Source of the DNA: Leptidea sinapis
Lineage: Eukaryota > Arthropoda > Insecta > Lepidoptera > Pieridae
Direction: 5' to 3'
Assembly: GCF_905404315.1 (NCBI RefSeq)
Contig: NC_066279.1
Span: 9,560,501-9,624,500, forward strand
DNA: 64,000 nucleotides
Part shown: one piece after another, positions 22,496-36,700 of the stretch
How positions within the stretch are numbered: the stretch's first letter is position 1
Layout: the number at the start of each line of letters is the position of its first letter
Notes under the pieces: model-generated
The model's input: the letters and a program-made list of their open reading frames with translations, nothing else
The model's database searches: none
Told to the model about the DNA's origin: nothing
Program-made: the position numbers and the translations under genes

Positions 22496-23549
22496 AGTAA
22501 ATCTGAGAGATGAGAGTGATATCGAGGACGGGTTCCAGTCAGCCCGGATTATCTGATTTCATACACCGCGTGTTTTACGTTACATTTCAAGTGATTGGAG
22601 CAATTTGGACTGATAATAATTGAAACAAAATATACACGTCTAACGTATTAGCATAATTCGGGGTATGAAAACGAAAAAGTGCCAAATCCATTTGCCTTCA
22701 ATAATATGTTGAAAATTTATACATTTAACTAGCTGTTCGCTAGCAACCCACTAGGCTAGGAATAGCTCGTATATATTGAATTTTATTTTATTTTATTAAC
22801 TTATTGAAATTCAATTTTATATTGAAAATAATCAATAGAAAATTGATTATATTATTATATAATTTTTTCTTTATTAATGTTTACATATTAATGAAATAAA
22901 AAAAAAATAATGAAAATCAAAGGAATCCTATTTTCCTTATTTATATATTATTTATTAATTATTATCCTTATTTATACATAAATTTTTTTTTGCGAAATAT
23001 TCCCAATACAAGTGTCCTAAGACAACTTACTGGGAAGTCTCAACCACTAAAAAATGTGTATGTAATCTTTGAAATAAACGAAATTTATTATTTATTATTA
23101 TTATTAAATTTAATGATTTATCAGAAATAATATATATATAATATATAAAGAAGTCAAAAAAATTCAAAAGCATTATGAAAGATGACTGACTGATTGATGA
23201 GAGACCACAAGAACAAAGAAGAAAACAAAATTGTAACGCAGACATTGTGTCACGTATAAGGTTCTACGCAATAGACGATGACGTCTAAGTGAAAATAAAT
23301 GTACATAGAGAGACTTAAGCATCATATCGTAGATATAACAAACGAAATATCCGGGAAAGTAAGAGTCCTGAAAATTTTACTCTACATCGTATGAGCGGAC
23401 ACCATTTCCGATAGTGATTTCATCTGACAGAGTACCTTATCAGTTGCAAATCCACGTTCATCATACTCATATCCATCCATAGGGAGCGACACAGGCTTAG
23501 CATCAGAACAAAAAGATAAGAGCACCATAGGCACAGTCTATTCAGCCCA
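22496..23549. other. AT-rich stretch, no gene seen
   Basis: Contains several AT-only tracts (22795-22990 and 23100-23150). The 72-codon minus frame at 23027-23245 has no motif. At 22730-22760 GCTGTTCGCTAGCAACCC hints at an old repeat. Confidence 0.45.
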
Positions 23550-26500
23550 AAATCTTATTTATTTATTTATTTATATATTGGGGCAACTAACAAATTACAC
23601 TCTTTCCATGCTTAAACTTAAGATATAATAATAATATGGATAATAATTAATTCACTTATAAGCTACCACAGCATTCATATTTTTTACTACGCTTATAGGA
23701 CAGTAATTGTAACAATTTATAAACTAAAATCTAAAAATATTGTAATATATAATTTAAAATAAAAGTAAAAATATGAAAACAAGGTTTCTAAGTCACATGT
23801 TTAATTAAGTATTTTCTTTTCATATTCAGCAAGCGGAATGAATAAATCAATGTTCTGCGATTTGGCCAGTGAGTTATATGACCTACAGAGCCTAGAAATT
23901 GTTGCGTTTTGACCCAGATTAGTCCTAGATTGTGGTACTACAAACAACGAATAGGCATTTTTCTTATTAATTTTTGAGGAACGTTTATTTTGAATTTAGA
24001 TAGCAAGTATGGAGAATCTATTTTACCGCTAAAAATATTGTGTAAAAACAAAAGATCTAACACAAGTTTTAGCCTTTTTTGTTAGCTTGAGTGCTTTTTC
24101 GCTTAGAAGTCATTATAAGACACTCTCACTCTGCACACTCTCAATACGATTAATAAATATATCATACTGTGGACTCCAAACTACGCTGCAGTATTCTAAG
24201 ATGGACCGTACAAAAGAGTTAAACAATGTTATTTTGGTAGAATGAGATTTAAATTCTTTGGTATTCCTAATTATAAAACCGAGTTTTATGAATGCTTTAT
24301 TGGCTATGTTGTCTGTAAGTTTTGTAAAATTTTAATTCTTTATCAAAACAAATTCCAAGGTTCTTACATTCAGTAACATTCAATAGGCCTTGAGCATTTA
24401 GAGTATTCGTATTAACTGTTGTATCTTTATTACGAGTAAATTGTATTGTAAAGCATTTGGATGTATTTAAAGATATATCGTTCAATTTGCACCAATCAGT
24501 CAATCTGTTTAGATCTTGTTGAAGTAATTTAGTATCTTCAAAAGATGTTTTTGGCCTTAATATTTTGAGATCGTCAGCATATAGAAAGTATTTAGAAAAT
24601 TTAAAAACAGTGTGTTATGTCATTAATAATTATATTCAATAATATAGGACCTAGATGAGACCCTTGAGGGACGCCTGATATATTTTTGTAGGAATTAGAT
24701 ACGAAACCATTGATTACAACTGTAGAGTAAACGGAAAGTCCTACTTTCTTCAATTTTTCAATCAGTATTATATGTTGAACGCGATCAAACGCTGTGCTGA
24801 AGAGAAAAGAGATCTGTGTAGATCACGTGCACGGGACGGATTCCCGTCCCGGATTGTCTAGTGATTCAATCAAAATATTTGAGAATGATACTAAATTAAA
24901 GTCAATGGAACGCGACCTTACAAACCCATGTTGTTCATTAGTTATGAATTGTTTTAGATATCATGTTAATTTAGAAGTTATAAGTTTTTCAAGGACCTTA
25001 CCAAAGTTACCTAAAATTGATATAGGCCGATAGTTGGAGACTTGGCATTTATCTCCGGATTTATACACAGGTACAATTAAAGCGTTTTTCTATTTTTTCG
25101 GGAATTCGCCTGTACTTAGAGATTTATTAAATATAAGTCTAAGAGGTGAAGCTAAGACATTACATTTCTCTCAAAAGAGATATGATCTTTTTATAGTCAG
25201 CGGTGAAAAAGTTAGGTTTAAGTACATGAGTGTCGTGGTTACTTTGATATTAGTTATTAAGACATTACTGAGAACTAAGTCTAGAATATTAGAATCGTTA
25301 TTTAAAATGTAATTATACTGACCTAAGTTTGTGAACGATAGAAAATAATGTAATATAGATATTAAGTTTTTATCTTTATCATTAACCTGGAGAATCGTGT
25401 ACGGGATATTTTTGACAATTTTCCATGTGATCATTCCCATGCTGAAGTCGCCTACTATTACGGTGCTCTCTCCGTTATCAGTCACAGCTTTAGGACCATT
25501 GTTGACAAAATGTTCTAAAACTGATTTATCTAAAGGAGAAGGAACAAATATTAAGGTTAAAGTGACTACTAGATTCAGTTATTATGACGCAAATATCCTT
25601 GCATTTACTATTATATTCTTTTATTACTGTTGATCGAAACTTTTTTGATGTAGTAATCAAAACTCCGCCACCCTCCTTTTTCATATTAAAATTAGACGTT
25701 TCACGATCTCTTCTATAAACATGATAACGTGCGTCGAACAATTCTGAGTCAAAAACGCTACCATTTAACCACGTTTTTATTTATTTATTTATTACACTTT
25801 TTTGACACCACATTAACAAAATATAACTTAACTACAAACATACATAATTACATGATATGGTGCAAATGGCGGCCTTATCACTATATAGTGATCTCTTCCA
25901 GGCAACCATTTGTAATACAATAAAAGAGAAAGGCAGTACATTAAAAGGGTAAGAAAAGTGTCAAATATACAGACACACATAATATAAACTATACTAAAAT
26001 ATAGATAAATTTATAAGAAAGTGAAATAAGTAAAAAGTAGGAACAATAATTAACATTTCAGAATTGTTGAATTATGTTACAATACATACAGATAGATTCT
26101 ATCAAATAGAGGACAGATAATGTTTTTTTAGTTGATTTTTAAAGGATGCTAATGATTGTGCTTGACGGATAGTAAGTGGCAGTTGATTCCAAAGAGTGAT
26201 GGCATTAATAGTGAAAGAAGAGTGATAGCTATCAGATTTATGGAAGGGAACATTAAGCATTTGTTTCGCAGCAGAGTGCAACGAAAGCTCATGCTGAGAC
26301 CCTACTAGCTCAAATCTGTCTTTAAGGTAAAGAGGAGTGTTTTGGTGAAAAATTATGGAATAAAGAAGGTGTAGAATGTGGGAATTGCGACGTAGACGTA
26401 AGGAAGCCAGTTGAGTTTTTTTCGGAAGGAGGAGACATGATCGTATTTTACGTAGGTTAAAAATGCAGTGAATACATAAATTTTGTAGGCGTTCGAGTTT

Positions 26501-27185
26501 ATCCAGCTGAGCCTCGGTAAGGTCGGGATAGCAAATGTCTGCATAATCAAGAATGGAGAGCAGGCAAGTCTGCGCAATACATATTTTACTAGGTATGGGA
26601 GAAGATTACGTAACCGGCGCAGGGATCCATGTGCGGAGAAAACTTTTCACTTAATTCATTCAGTTGCGACTGCCAAGAAAAATTTGAATCTATATGTAAG
26701 CCTAGATTTTTGACATTACTACTAAAAGGAATTAAAACATCATTGACACGAGGTCTAGGCAGTATCACAGTCAATTTTAGAGATCAGATGTTGCCTGCCT
26801 ATGATAATTGCCTGCGTTTTTCCTGGATTCATCATTACACCATAATTTTTACACCAGTCGCATATGGTAGCGAGATCCTTATTAAGACAATGAACTGTAC
26901 ATTGTAAATCAGATAACGTAGAGTGCCTATAAATTTGAACATCATTAGTATATAAGTGGAAAGAAGAATTTAGATTGCTAGTGATGGAGTTTATAAATAT
27001 TGAAAAAAGCAAGGGAGAAAGGACACCTCCCACGTTTCTGTCAAAATTATTGTATCGTAGTCACTCACACATAAATTTCGGTAGAAATAGTTTTGGTTTT
27101 TAAACCACAAATGTTCTGGTAAAATATTTTTAAATTTAAGAATTTTAACAGTATAATTAATAAATTCTGACAATATTAGAAAATA
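23550..27185 (-). pseudogene. LINE family C (Jockey/CR1-like), interrupted by a second LINE
   Basis: Minus-strand order: SDYDTIILTETW (endonuclease, about 27037-27075), break, LNGSVFDSELFDARYHVYRR and KKEGGGVLITTSKKF (25640-25770), VIVGDFSMGMITW (endonuclease, about 25460), LSNVLITNI and other RT-linker parts, RT (25080-24540, decayed), NTSKCFTIQFTRN (about 24450) and the C-terminal PYLLSKFKINVPQK (about 23980). The tip is a TTTA run at 23556-23572. The frame breaks many times. The element is complete apart from ORF1 and the 5' end. Confidence 0.8.
25777..27029 (-). pseudogene. LINE family D, 5'-truncated, nested in family C
   Basis: It begins in the RT at GGVLSPLLFSIFINSI (about 27000), has LYTNDVQIYR where YADD is expected (catalytic site mutated to TN), then NPGKTQAIIIGRQ, NVKNLGLHIDSNFSWQSQL and LIMQTFAIPTLPRL. 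It ends in a TTTA-repeat tail at 25775-25795. It sits in the Trp codon region of the family C endonuclease (TETW | LNGS) and is flanked by CCACGTTT on both sides (25769-25776 and 27030-27037), a perfect 8-bp target duplication. Confidence 0.9.
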
Positions 27186-27702
27186 GAAAGAAGAAATAAG
27201 CGTATTCCGCTCTTTATAAGGATAGTATGCTCACACTTCAACAGGCCATTAACACCAAGCCAAATCCAATCCTAAAGCACACATGTAGCAGAGATGCATT
27301 ATTGGTCAAAGATTTATCCAGAGATAGACACAATTCAGAGCTTCTTGAAGAGCTACATCATACTCAAAATTAAGAAAACTTAAATGTCAAAGACCCATTG
27401 CACTGGAAAAAATTTGCAGAAGCTTCCCTATTCCTCTGCCAGAAGTGGACACTTAAATTGTTTGAGTGCACTGAGAGTTGGGTATTGTACTTACAAGACG
27501 AAGAAGATCAGTGAAGAGACTTCACATACACCAAAATTTCCAATGTTCAACTTACCACAGATTCGTGCACTTGAAAACGCAGAAAATACTTGTCAACTTC
27601 AGCGGAATTGACCTGAGCGATGCTCAGCTGCTCCTGAATTACTTACTCCAGAATAAATACAATGAGTAACCTTATTATAGTGCTTTAGATAATTAAAGTG
27701 TT
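27186..27702 (+). other. Unassigned, coding-like stretch
   Basis: Plus-strand reading at about 27230-27665 gives protein-like runs (CSRDALLVKDLSRDRHNSE, DPLHWKKFAEASLFLCQKW, ESWVLYLQDEEDQ) broken by two stops. The composition is rich in charged residues, unlike the AT-rich noise around it. I do not recognise it. It may be an old retrocopied host exon or part of an unknown transposon. Confidence 0.3.
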
Positions 27703-30480
27703 AAATTCAAATTCAAATATTTTTATACAAAATAGGATGTGACATCACTTATTGGTAGTAAAAAAAATACCACCTATTCTAAAATGATACTAATAATACC
27801 TCAGACCTAAGAAGGATGGGCGCAACAAACTCGGCGGGCTTGTCATTTTATCTAATCGAAAAAATATGTTTACAAAGTAATATTGTACAATTAAACATCT
27901 TATTTAATAGCCGTAGGGTGGTTGCTACATTCCCGATCTGTGGTGTCATTAAGAAAGTAATTTATGTTATACTAACCTTTACCACACAAACATTTTTTTA
28001 ACAATTCTATTGAATAACGAAATACTTATGTTTTGAACATTTTCTAAGATCTTTTTGTAAAAGCGTATACAGCGCCCCACAAAAGACTTACTAACTCGAC
28101 TGAGCCGAGTAGCCATTATAAGTTTATGTCTGTTCCTTATAGTGTTAACTTATGTGCCTATCAATAACATTCTTATCATCATTACATTATCAAGAATATA
28201 TTGAGAAACAACAGTCCAAATGTTAAATTCTTTTAATTTTGCTCTCAGAGATTCTTTAGGACGCTATAAATAGCGCGAATAGCCCTCTTCTGCAGCACAA
28301 ACATTGCATTAATATGAGCAGCGTTGCCCAATATACATAGGTGATAATACTATGGGAATAACTAAAGTAGTCGCGCTGTTTTAAACCGCGTATGCTGCGG
28401 ACTAAGACTGTTCGCGAATTCTTCAATATGGGGGCCCCATTGTTATTTGGAATCTAGAGTCATGCCAAGGAATATAGCAGATTCCACCCGTTTTATAACC
28501 TCTCCGTTAACAAAACATCTATAGTATCTACTTTTTTGACATTTAGTACGGTAAATTTAATGTATTTAATTTTCTTGTTATTCAACAATAGGTTATTAGC
28601 ACTGAACCAGTATACCATGTCAGAAAGAATATAGTTCACTTCGTCATACATAGCTTGGTTACTTTTCAATTTGAAAATCAGTGAAGTGTTGTCCGCAACC
28701 AATATTACCTTAAGTTTTTTCTCTATAAGATTAGGAAAATCATGTATATAGATAAGGAAGAAGAACAGTCCAAGAATAGACCCTTGTGGTACCCCCATAC
28801 TGAAAGGATTCCCGGGAGATCTCCTGCCATTTACGTCGGCCTTCTGAATTCTATTGCTTAAATATGAAGTCAGAAGATCGAGCGCAGTTCTTTTTATGCC
28901 ATAGTGACATAGCTTCCTGACCAGCGTTGAATGTTGAACACAATCATAAGCCTTAGATAAATCACAGAAGATGCCAAGTGCATTCTGTGAATCCTCACAG
29001 GCATCTAAAATATTCTTGATTAGCTCAACACCTGCATCTGTTGTTGAACGTCCCCTAGCAAAGCCAAATTGTTTCAAATGAAGTTACTTATGAGAGTTAA
29101 GGTAAGTAAGCATTTGGCTTAAAATTATTTTTTCAAAAATTTTACTAAGGGTCGGCAAAACCGACACAGGACGATAGTTATTCAGGTCAGAAGAGCATCC
29201 CGACTTAAATATTGGTGTAAATTTACTATGTTTCAGAAGGTCAGGAAACACGCCACGATTAATACAATTATTAAAGACTATTGCAAGATATGGTGCTATG
29301 GCATCAATTAGTAAACTTATTATTTTAACAGAAATGTCTCATATATCAGCAGTCTTTTTCATATCTAGAGAATTAAAAGTTTCAATTATTTCTCCAGGGC
29401 TAACAAAACTAAAATTAGAAATTTACAGAAGAAGTGACTCTGCAACACTGATGGGTGTGCTTGTGATAGAAACTGGAATCTCAGAAAAACATTCTCAAAA
29501 GCAGAAGCCACTTCCTGCTGAGATTGAATTATTGTATTTTTTATTGATAGATTGTATTCAATGTTGCGGTCTTTCACTTTTCCCGATTCCCAGTTATTCA
29601 CATTCCAAGTAATCTTTGTTTTATTCGGTGCATTTTTAATTATTTGTCTGACAAGCATTGACTTTGCAATAGAACAAACAATTTTAAATAATATTGAGTA
29701 TTTTTTAACATACTCGAGTAAAAATGCATCATGATTATATAATGATCGCTCACTATATAGTTCATATAACCTTTGTCTGCTCCTATGAATGCCATGCCCA
29801 ATCATTAAATGACAAGAGACCATCTGATTTGTCTGTCTTAGAAGTAAATATAAAAGCAAACTCTGTTTTAATTATTTTAAATAACATATCATACATATCA
29901 TTGGGATTAATATTATTATATTAGAATAAATCCAAATTTGACAAACTGACACATTACCCCTATATTTCTCCATTTGCCTATTATTCACAGGAACAAACGT
30001 AAACTTTTTGATTTTAGTACATTTATTGACCTCAATATTAAAAGAGGCTAACTGACCAAAGTGGTCAGAACTCAGTGAGTTTATTATTACCTGAGAAATG
30101 GGTTTATTATTGGTAAATATGTTAACAATACAGCTTTTGGTGGTGCCGTTTACTCTAGTAGGCTAAGACAATATTGGTTAAGTCCATATTATGATTTGAA
30201 CAAAGATCTGAATCTAATACTGGTGGTGGATTTTTTTAAGGAATTAACATTAAAATCACCACATAACATGATATACTTTTTAGACTCAGAAAATTTTAAT
30301 AAAACCTCCTCCAATACACTTTCAAATAATTTAATATATACTGCATCTATCAGTAAATTAAAATAAACAATGTAAATGAAAGAAAATAAATATTTACAGT
30401 TTGTGTAATGTTTATTAAATACAGCCAACCGTATACAACATTTGATTAATATTACTGTTAGAATTAAAATAAAACACATA
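27703..30480 (-). pseudogene. LINE family B (Jockey-like), ORF2 to 3' end
   Basis: The 3' tip with an ATTTGAATTTGAA-type tail is at 27703. Upstream on the minus strand: RAIRAIYS-like C-terminal part (about 28270), RT frame 28493-29077 with GFARGRSTTDAGVELIKN, DLSKAYDCVQHSTLVRKL, MGVPQGSILGLFFFLIYIHD and LVADNTSLIF (YADD changed to VADN, so dead). The linker is at 29386-29859 and the endonuclease end MLCGDFNVNSLKKSTTS at 30189-30290. It stops about 150 bases from the P450 gene 1 stop codon. Same family as the pieces at 3203, 18395, 41060 and 51340. Confidence 0.85.
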
Positions 30481-30629
30481 ATTTAAAATGATCGAATTTA
30501 ATATACAAATATTACAACTCGAAAACACTTGGAGAGACAATCAATTTATTTATATTTTAACGAACGTAATTGGAAATGATCATTAAAACAACATTAAATG
30601 TAAAACTGAAAAATTATATTATGTTGTAT

Positions 30630-30639
30630 TTTATTTATT
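30630..30639 (-). terminator. Overlapping AATAAA poly(A) signals at P450 gene 1 stop
   Basis: Read on the minus strand, AATAAATAAA overlaps the last codons and the stop. The same arrangement is kept in gene 2 (54718-54727). If used, cleavage would fall within about 30 bases of the stop. Confidence 0.4.
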
Positions 30640-30791
30640 TCTATATTGAATGCAAAATTCGTATCCAGAATATGGCCTTAATACTACTGAATCCATTTTC
30701 AATTTTACGTTTGCAAAGTTACTGAAAACCTTGTATCGACGAAAGAAGTGCGCCAACGTTACTTTCAATGACATGAAAGCATATGTTTTAC
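30631..30791 (-). CDS. P450 gene 1, exon 10 with stop
   Basis: Encodes GKTYAFMSLKVTLAHFFRRY to SGYEFCIQYRNK and TAA. Acceptor CTTACAG. One codon longer than exon 10 of gene 2 (extra Val in DSVVLRP). Confidence 0.93.
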
Positions 30792-33700
30792 CTGTAAGTA
30801 GTAGACTACACTTTAGACATGATTATTAGTTTTTATGTAATGAATTGTATTATTTAATAAGTTTTATTGTGTCTGAGGCTCTATTATCCATTCTGTCTTG
30901 TAATTTAATTGTGGATGGTCGTTTTTTATAAATAAAATTTTATTAGTTTCTATTATGTAAGCAGCAAGTTGAGAGGTGTCTGTTGCTGCGATATTAAATT
31001 TTCTCTGTCTGTTGAGATACTAGCATAAAACATATATATATACTTATAATAAATGTATATTGTAGTTAAAGGAAAACCTACAGACTACTTATTGAGTTAG
31101 TAGGAGTTAGTTAGTCTTGATGTCATAATTCGTAATGGAAAATTTGTTATTCGATAATAAGTTTGGTGTAACTTGACCGTCATATGTACCAGCAACAGTT
31201 ATTAATATTTTAATCACACGGCAAGAGTTCATTTATGTTGGTATTGTTATTAGAGAAACCCTCAGTGAATGTATCAGGGTGACAGGATGGTGTGATTGAG
31301 CATGGAAAATGGTGTTTATTAAGGTTAACTTAGACCTCAAATTTATATGATCCTTAGATTAATTGAAATAACTCACCTATACAATTTCTTTTACCAAAAC
31401 TAAACGGTACGTAGGCGTGTGGATTTGCTGGGAGACGCTGAGGGTCAAGCCATCGTTCTGGAATCCATTGATCAGCATCAGGTCCCCACATAGGATGATG
31501 TAGTATTGCGTATAACATTAAAATGCAAACGTATCCCTTTTTTAATACGCAGTTTTCTGAAAAGATATAAAAGCTATAACAGCATATTTATTTGGAAATA
31601 AATACTACATACCGATGGCTGCTGCGTGCAATATAATTTCAATAATATTGTTATCGTTCATTGTTTCTCGGGGAGCAGAGAACGAATTTGAGATCATTTT
31701 TGAAATTCAAAATTTTCGCCACGCAATGTTGATATCGTTTTCAAGACTCGCTATTGCAGAACATGAAGTTGGGATTATTTATGAAATTCTAAGGTTCTCG
31801 GGGTAACGAATTTGCTTTGATCACTTTTCACTTATGGGCGCCATTACAAATGTTTTACAATACTTAGTGTAGTTTATTTTATCGGTTATATTACTCATAA
31901 TATACGGTTAGTTACTCACAACTAATGTGGTAATCTTACGATTTCTTGTAGTTACGCGTAAACGAATTCGGGACAAAGAAATTCGAAATTCTTACTAGCC
32001 CCGCTGCTAGCGGAGATGCCGTATATGTGGCCCATGTAAAGAATAAGCACCGTAATTAACCACATATGAGACAATTTTTTCATTAATTTTAATGACCATT
32101 ATCTATTGATATGACAGTTATACCAGAAAAAATACCACTTTAATACTCACTGAGCTGTACATCTTCTGTAGACACGCGGCCAATGAGCGGAACAACTGGA
32201 ACATAACGAGATGTTTCTTTTAAAACTGCATCAATGTAAACCAGTTTTGATAAATCAGCTTTAGTGACATCTCTATCTGAATCTCCAAAAACTTCTTCTA
32301 GTCTAAAATAAATACAAAATTTGACATAAAGTGTGTTGCAATATAACATTTATAATAGAAACTGCGTAATAATCAAGATGTGTTATTATTTAATTGTAAT
32401 TATTAAGTTTGAATTGAACAATTAATGGATATAAATAACAGGCTAATAGCGAAGCAGCTTTATATATAATACGAAATGTATTTGATTTTTGCTTGTGCTT
32501 AGACTTACAAAAACATAATAAGAAATTCTTATAGAAGGAAACAAAAATCAAAAGGACTACATACTCTTCAAAAATTTTTTGCTGTACATGCGGGTAGGTA
32601 CCAACTAATAATAAAACAAATATAATCAGATTGGTACTAGTTTCAAAACCTGTTAATATTATAACGTTAATTTCATCTTTTATTTCTTCAAGACTTAAGG
32701 TTTTGTTTTCGTTTTCCAAGAGATGGTATATAATTGGCTTGTAATGAGAATCTGTAATGTTAAATGGAATTATAAATTATTATTTTTCTTTGGTGTTGAA
32801 ACCGTTGATCCTATACGAAGCAGAGTATTAGCAAGTAAAATCAACCCACTTGCTCAAGCTTCATACGGCGGAAATGAAAACGTTAAGATGGTTATTACAA
32901 GGTTACAAAGCTTGACAAAGTACGGACCAGCATATCCGGGGCAGTTTTGAAGTCACCCTATAGCTGAAATGCTCAAAAGAGCTGTCGGAGGTGGTAAGGG
33001 CACATAATGAGATGTGATGATGACTATATTGTGAAGACTGACTTAAGCTCGCCAAAGAAAAGATAAAGGGGCAGAGGATGCACTCCATACACATGGTGCC
33101 CTAGCATTGACCAGCATCATATCTGAAGGTAATCTCCCTAACCCGACAATACTAGATAGAATGAATTAGAAAAGCTGACTCCAACCAATGTGGGAAAGAG
33201 CAAAGAAAAAGAAGAAAAGATAATATGAGGAAGCAAAAAATATATTTTAAGGCTCACAGCTCAAATATTAATTGGGTAGCTCGAAAACCTGACTGCCTTA
33301 AAGAAAAAATATGTAGAAAAATTTAAATGTTGTGAAATTAAAATAAAGTGAAATTTAGTTAGTTTTATTGCATAATATTTAAAATGTTAATTAGAAATGG
33401 CTTTTATAAATGATCGTTTCTGGCATTTAAAATTAAACAGAGTATTAAAACTTCGAACATAGATGATCATAATCATGGTAAGCAATTATACTCACACATA
33501 CCTAAGAATTTTATTTCTTCTCGAGGAGCATTTGCAATTTCATTTCTCTTAACCTGCAGCATCTGCATTAATAAGTAACATTCATATTTTAACAATATTC
33601 TTTGACTATCACGAGTATCAATATAAAAATAGATTGAGTTAAAAAAAATATATTATTATCAGAAGTAATCGTATTTACCACGCCTTACGGACTCTATAAA

Positions 33701-36700
33701 TCCACACAAGCCACTAAAACTATTTTTTATATAAAAGTAGCAATTAATCGATTGGTATTTTTTTAATAAGTTTAACAATCTTTATTTTTCTTACGATGTG
33801 CTTTTTATATCAATCTAATTATTATATACGATTTTAGGCGACAAAACGTGGGAGGTTTGATTTTAAAGCAAAGGCATGCAATAAAATATAATTAGACATG
33901 GCAAAAGTATTATAAGTAATTTGGTGTATGTACGATTTCTGGATGTGTCATCTATCATTTAATTACATTCTTTTATTTTGATCATTTATTGAGTGTATTT
34001 TTCGCGCTTCTATATTTCACTTTTACAAAACACCTCATGAACCCTTCAAACTGTTGGATTAAATATTACTATTTTTTTCTCACTTAAGTACACTCCTGTT
34101 ACCTTGAATAATTATTTCATTGAAATCTGTATGCTATAAACAATATCACAAGAACATATGTTTATAATTTGCAACTTGTAAAACTCACCTTTTCAGTGAA
34201 GTCGTGAGTAAATTTTAGTAATTGATCCATCTCTTTCTTTAACTTCGTTCTCTCGTAAATCCAATTGCAGAAGTAGTGAATGCTTGTAAATCTTTTCGTT
34301 AGTAAGGTAAGGATATCTTTAAACGATTCCAGAAACTTGTCACTATATATTTCATTACCATTTATGTGCACTCCTACTGTTGTAGCTGTAGATGAAAAAA
34401 TATAATAACAACATAATACTTTTTGATATGTTAGTTTTATTAAAATAATATTTTGATTATTCATCTTACATAATTGACTACAATTGTCTATTATAATTAT
34501 GTAAGTATTAAATTTTCTTGCTGATGATTTCTAGAAAGTGTATTTTAAATCGAATTTAAAGTTAAGTTATAATGAACTCTAAGGAAAGTGCACATTCCCT
34601 TAAATCCCAGCAACGCGGATGTGCATGGACGGTTGCCTCACCACTGACCACTTCCCATTCTGTGAGCCTCTTGCCTGTTTGCCCCCTCTTATATAAAAAA
34701 GTATAAAATGCTACCGCCAAATACATTATTAAAGCGCTTACCACAAATAGTTCTTAATGCACTTCTCTCAAATGATGATCTATGATCTTTAGGTGTATTC
34801 CCAACTGCGTTTTCTAATTCTTTTACAAGAACTTTACTTTGTTCATTAAATTCATTCATAAATCCATCTAAAACTTTTTGGTTAAACGAAGGGTTTAACA
34901 ATTTTCTGTGACTCTTCCAAACAGATACTGCAAAAAATGACTAAGTAAGTTGAAATATAAAATGTATTTTGTAATTTAGTTTCTCAAGATAGATATTAAT
35001 TTGTATCAAAATGTTTTTACTAGCTGACTTCAAAAAAGGAGGAGGTTCTCAATTCGTCAGTATGTTCTTTTTTTATGTTTGTTACCTCAAAACTTTCGAC
35101 TGGGTGAACCGATTTTGATAATCCTTTTTTATTTGAAAGCTAGTGCTTCCCGTGTGGTCCAATTGTATTTTGGTCCAAATCTGACAATGGCATCGATAAG
35201 AAAACCATAAAGTCTTAAATTTGCAATACATATGTATAGCAAAGTGGATGATAAATTTACGAATAACTCTATATCGCGCCAACCGATTTCGACGATTCTT
35301 TTTTTTATTGGAAAGGATAAACTTTAAAGATAGTTTGGTGACAGTTCTAATTACAATTATTGTAATTTTTGGAGTCGGTGTTATTAAAATACGCAATTAT
35401 TTTTGTACTTTTTAGTGCACATTATATCTATAGTTTTGGAATAGTGTTTTTGAAGTCGGTTGTTTATTTTTGTAAAAATTTTTTTTCATTGAATATTTCA
35501 TAACTAAGAGAATAAAATTTCTCTACTTTATATTTAATAATAAAAGTTATGATCTATTAAATGTAGGTACAATTACAGCATCTAACACTCAAAATATCAT
35601 TGATTTTTTTGCATCTCATTTTTCTTCCGTCTACAACAATAACCCAACTTTAAATAATATAATAACCCTAGCTAACAGTGAACATAAGACATATGTTGGA
35701 AATATCTATCTTACTGCTGGTGACGTCTCTAAAAACTAAAAAGACTTGATTGTTCCAAATAACCAAAAATCAAAAAAGCGGTCTGGATAATGTCCCTCCA
35801 CTCTTCTTCAATAGGTGTTCTGAAGTTCTCTCGGTTCCGTTAGCAATCATTTATAAATACTCCTTGAGCACCGGTACTTTTCCAGATAAATGGAAAGAAG
35901 TTGAACACAAAAGTTGTGCCCATATTAAAAAAGGGGTCCAATAACTCCATGACCAATTATCGACCAATTTCAATTTTAAGCATAGCGTGAAAGGTTTTCG
36001 AAAGCCTAGTAGATGGGCATATCACTACAGCTATTAAAAACAACTTTAGTCCTCTTCAACATGGTTTTCTCAAAGGTGAAATCAACGAATACTAATTTAT
36101 TTAGCTTTATCGATGAAGTAATTAATGCACTAGATAACAATCAACAGGCAGATGCAATATACGCAGACTTTTCAAAGGAGTAAAGTTAACCACAACTTGC
36201 TACTAACACAGTTAAAGAATTTTGGGATAACAGATACACTGTTAAACTGGTGTGAAACTTATCTTTGTAAGCGACCAACACTGTTGTTATTAATGGATTT
36301 AGTTCAAAACCTTACCTGATCAGTGCTCGGGCCGTTATTTTTCATTATCATTATCTTTATTACAGCATAACTAAAATATTTCAATATACAAAAGTATATT
36401 TATTTGCCGATGATCTCAATCTATTACGAGTGAAAAACAGAGAAAGAGTAGAAACCCTGTAGCTACTCATCAAAGTGAATACGATCGTTTAATTCAGTGG
36501 TGCAGAATCAACAACAGCTATTAAAAACAACAAGCAATGCAACCGAATGCTTTCATATATCATTCACGTCCAAGATCAATCCAATAAGTAGTCAATACAG
36601 TATCCTAAATAAAAGAATCACTAAAGTCCATAGCATATGCGATTTGGGAGTAACAATTTATTCTAAACTTAATTTTATTGATCATGTTGACAACATCCTT

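Noticed and set aside
26991..27173. A single LINE with a large deletion joining endonuclease to RT
   Set aside because: The endonuclease reading resumes at 25770 after an insert flanked by the 8-bp duplication CCACGTTT, so it is a nested insertion.
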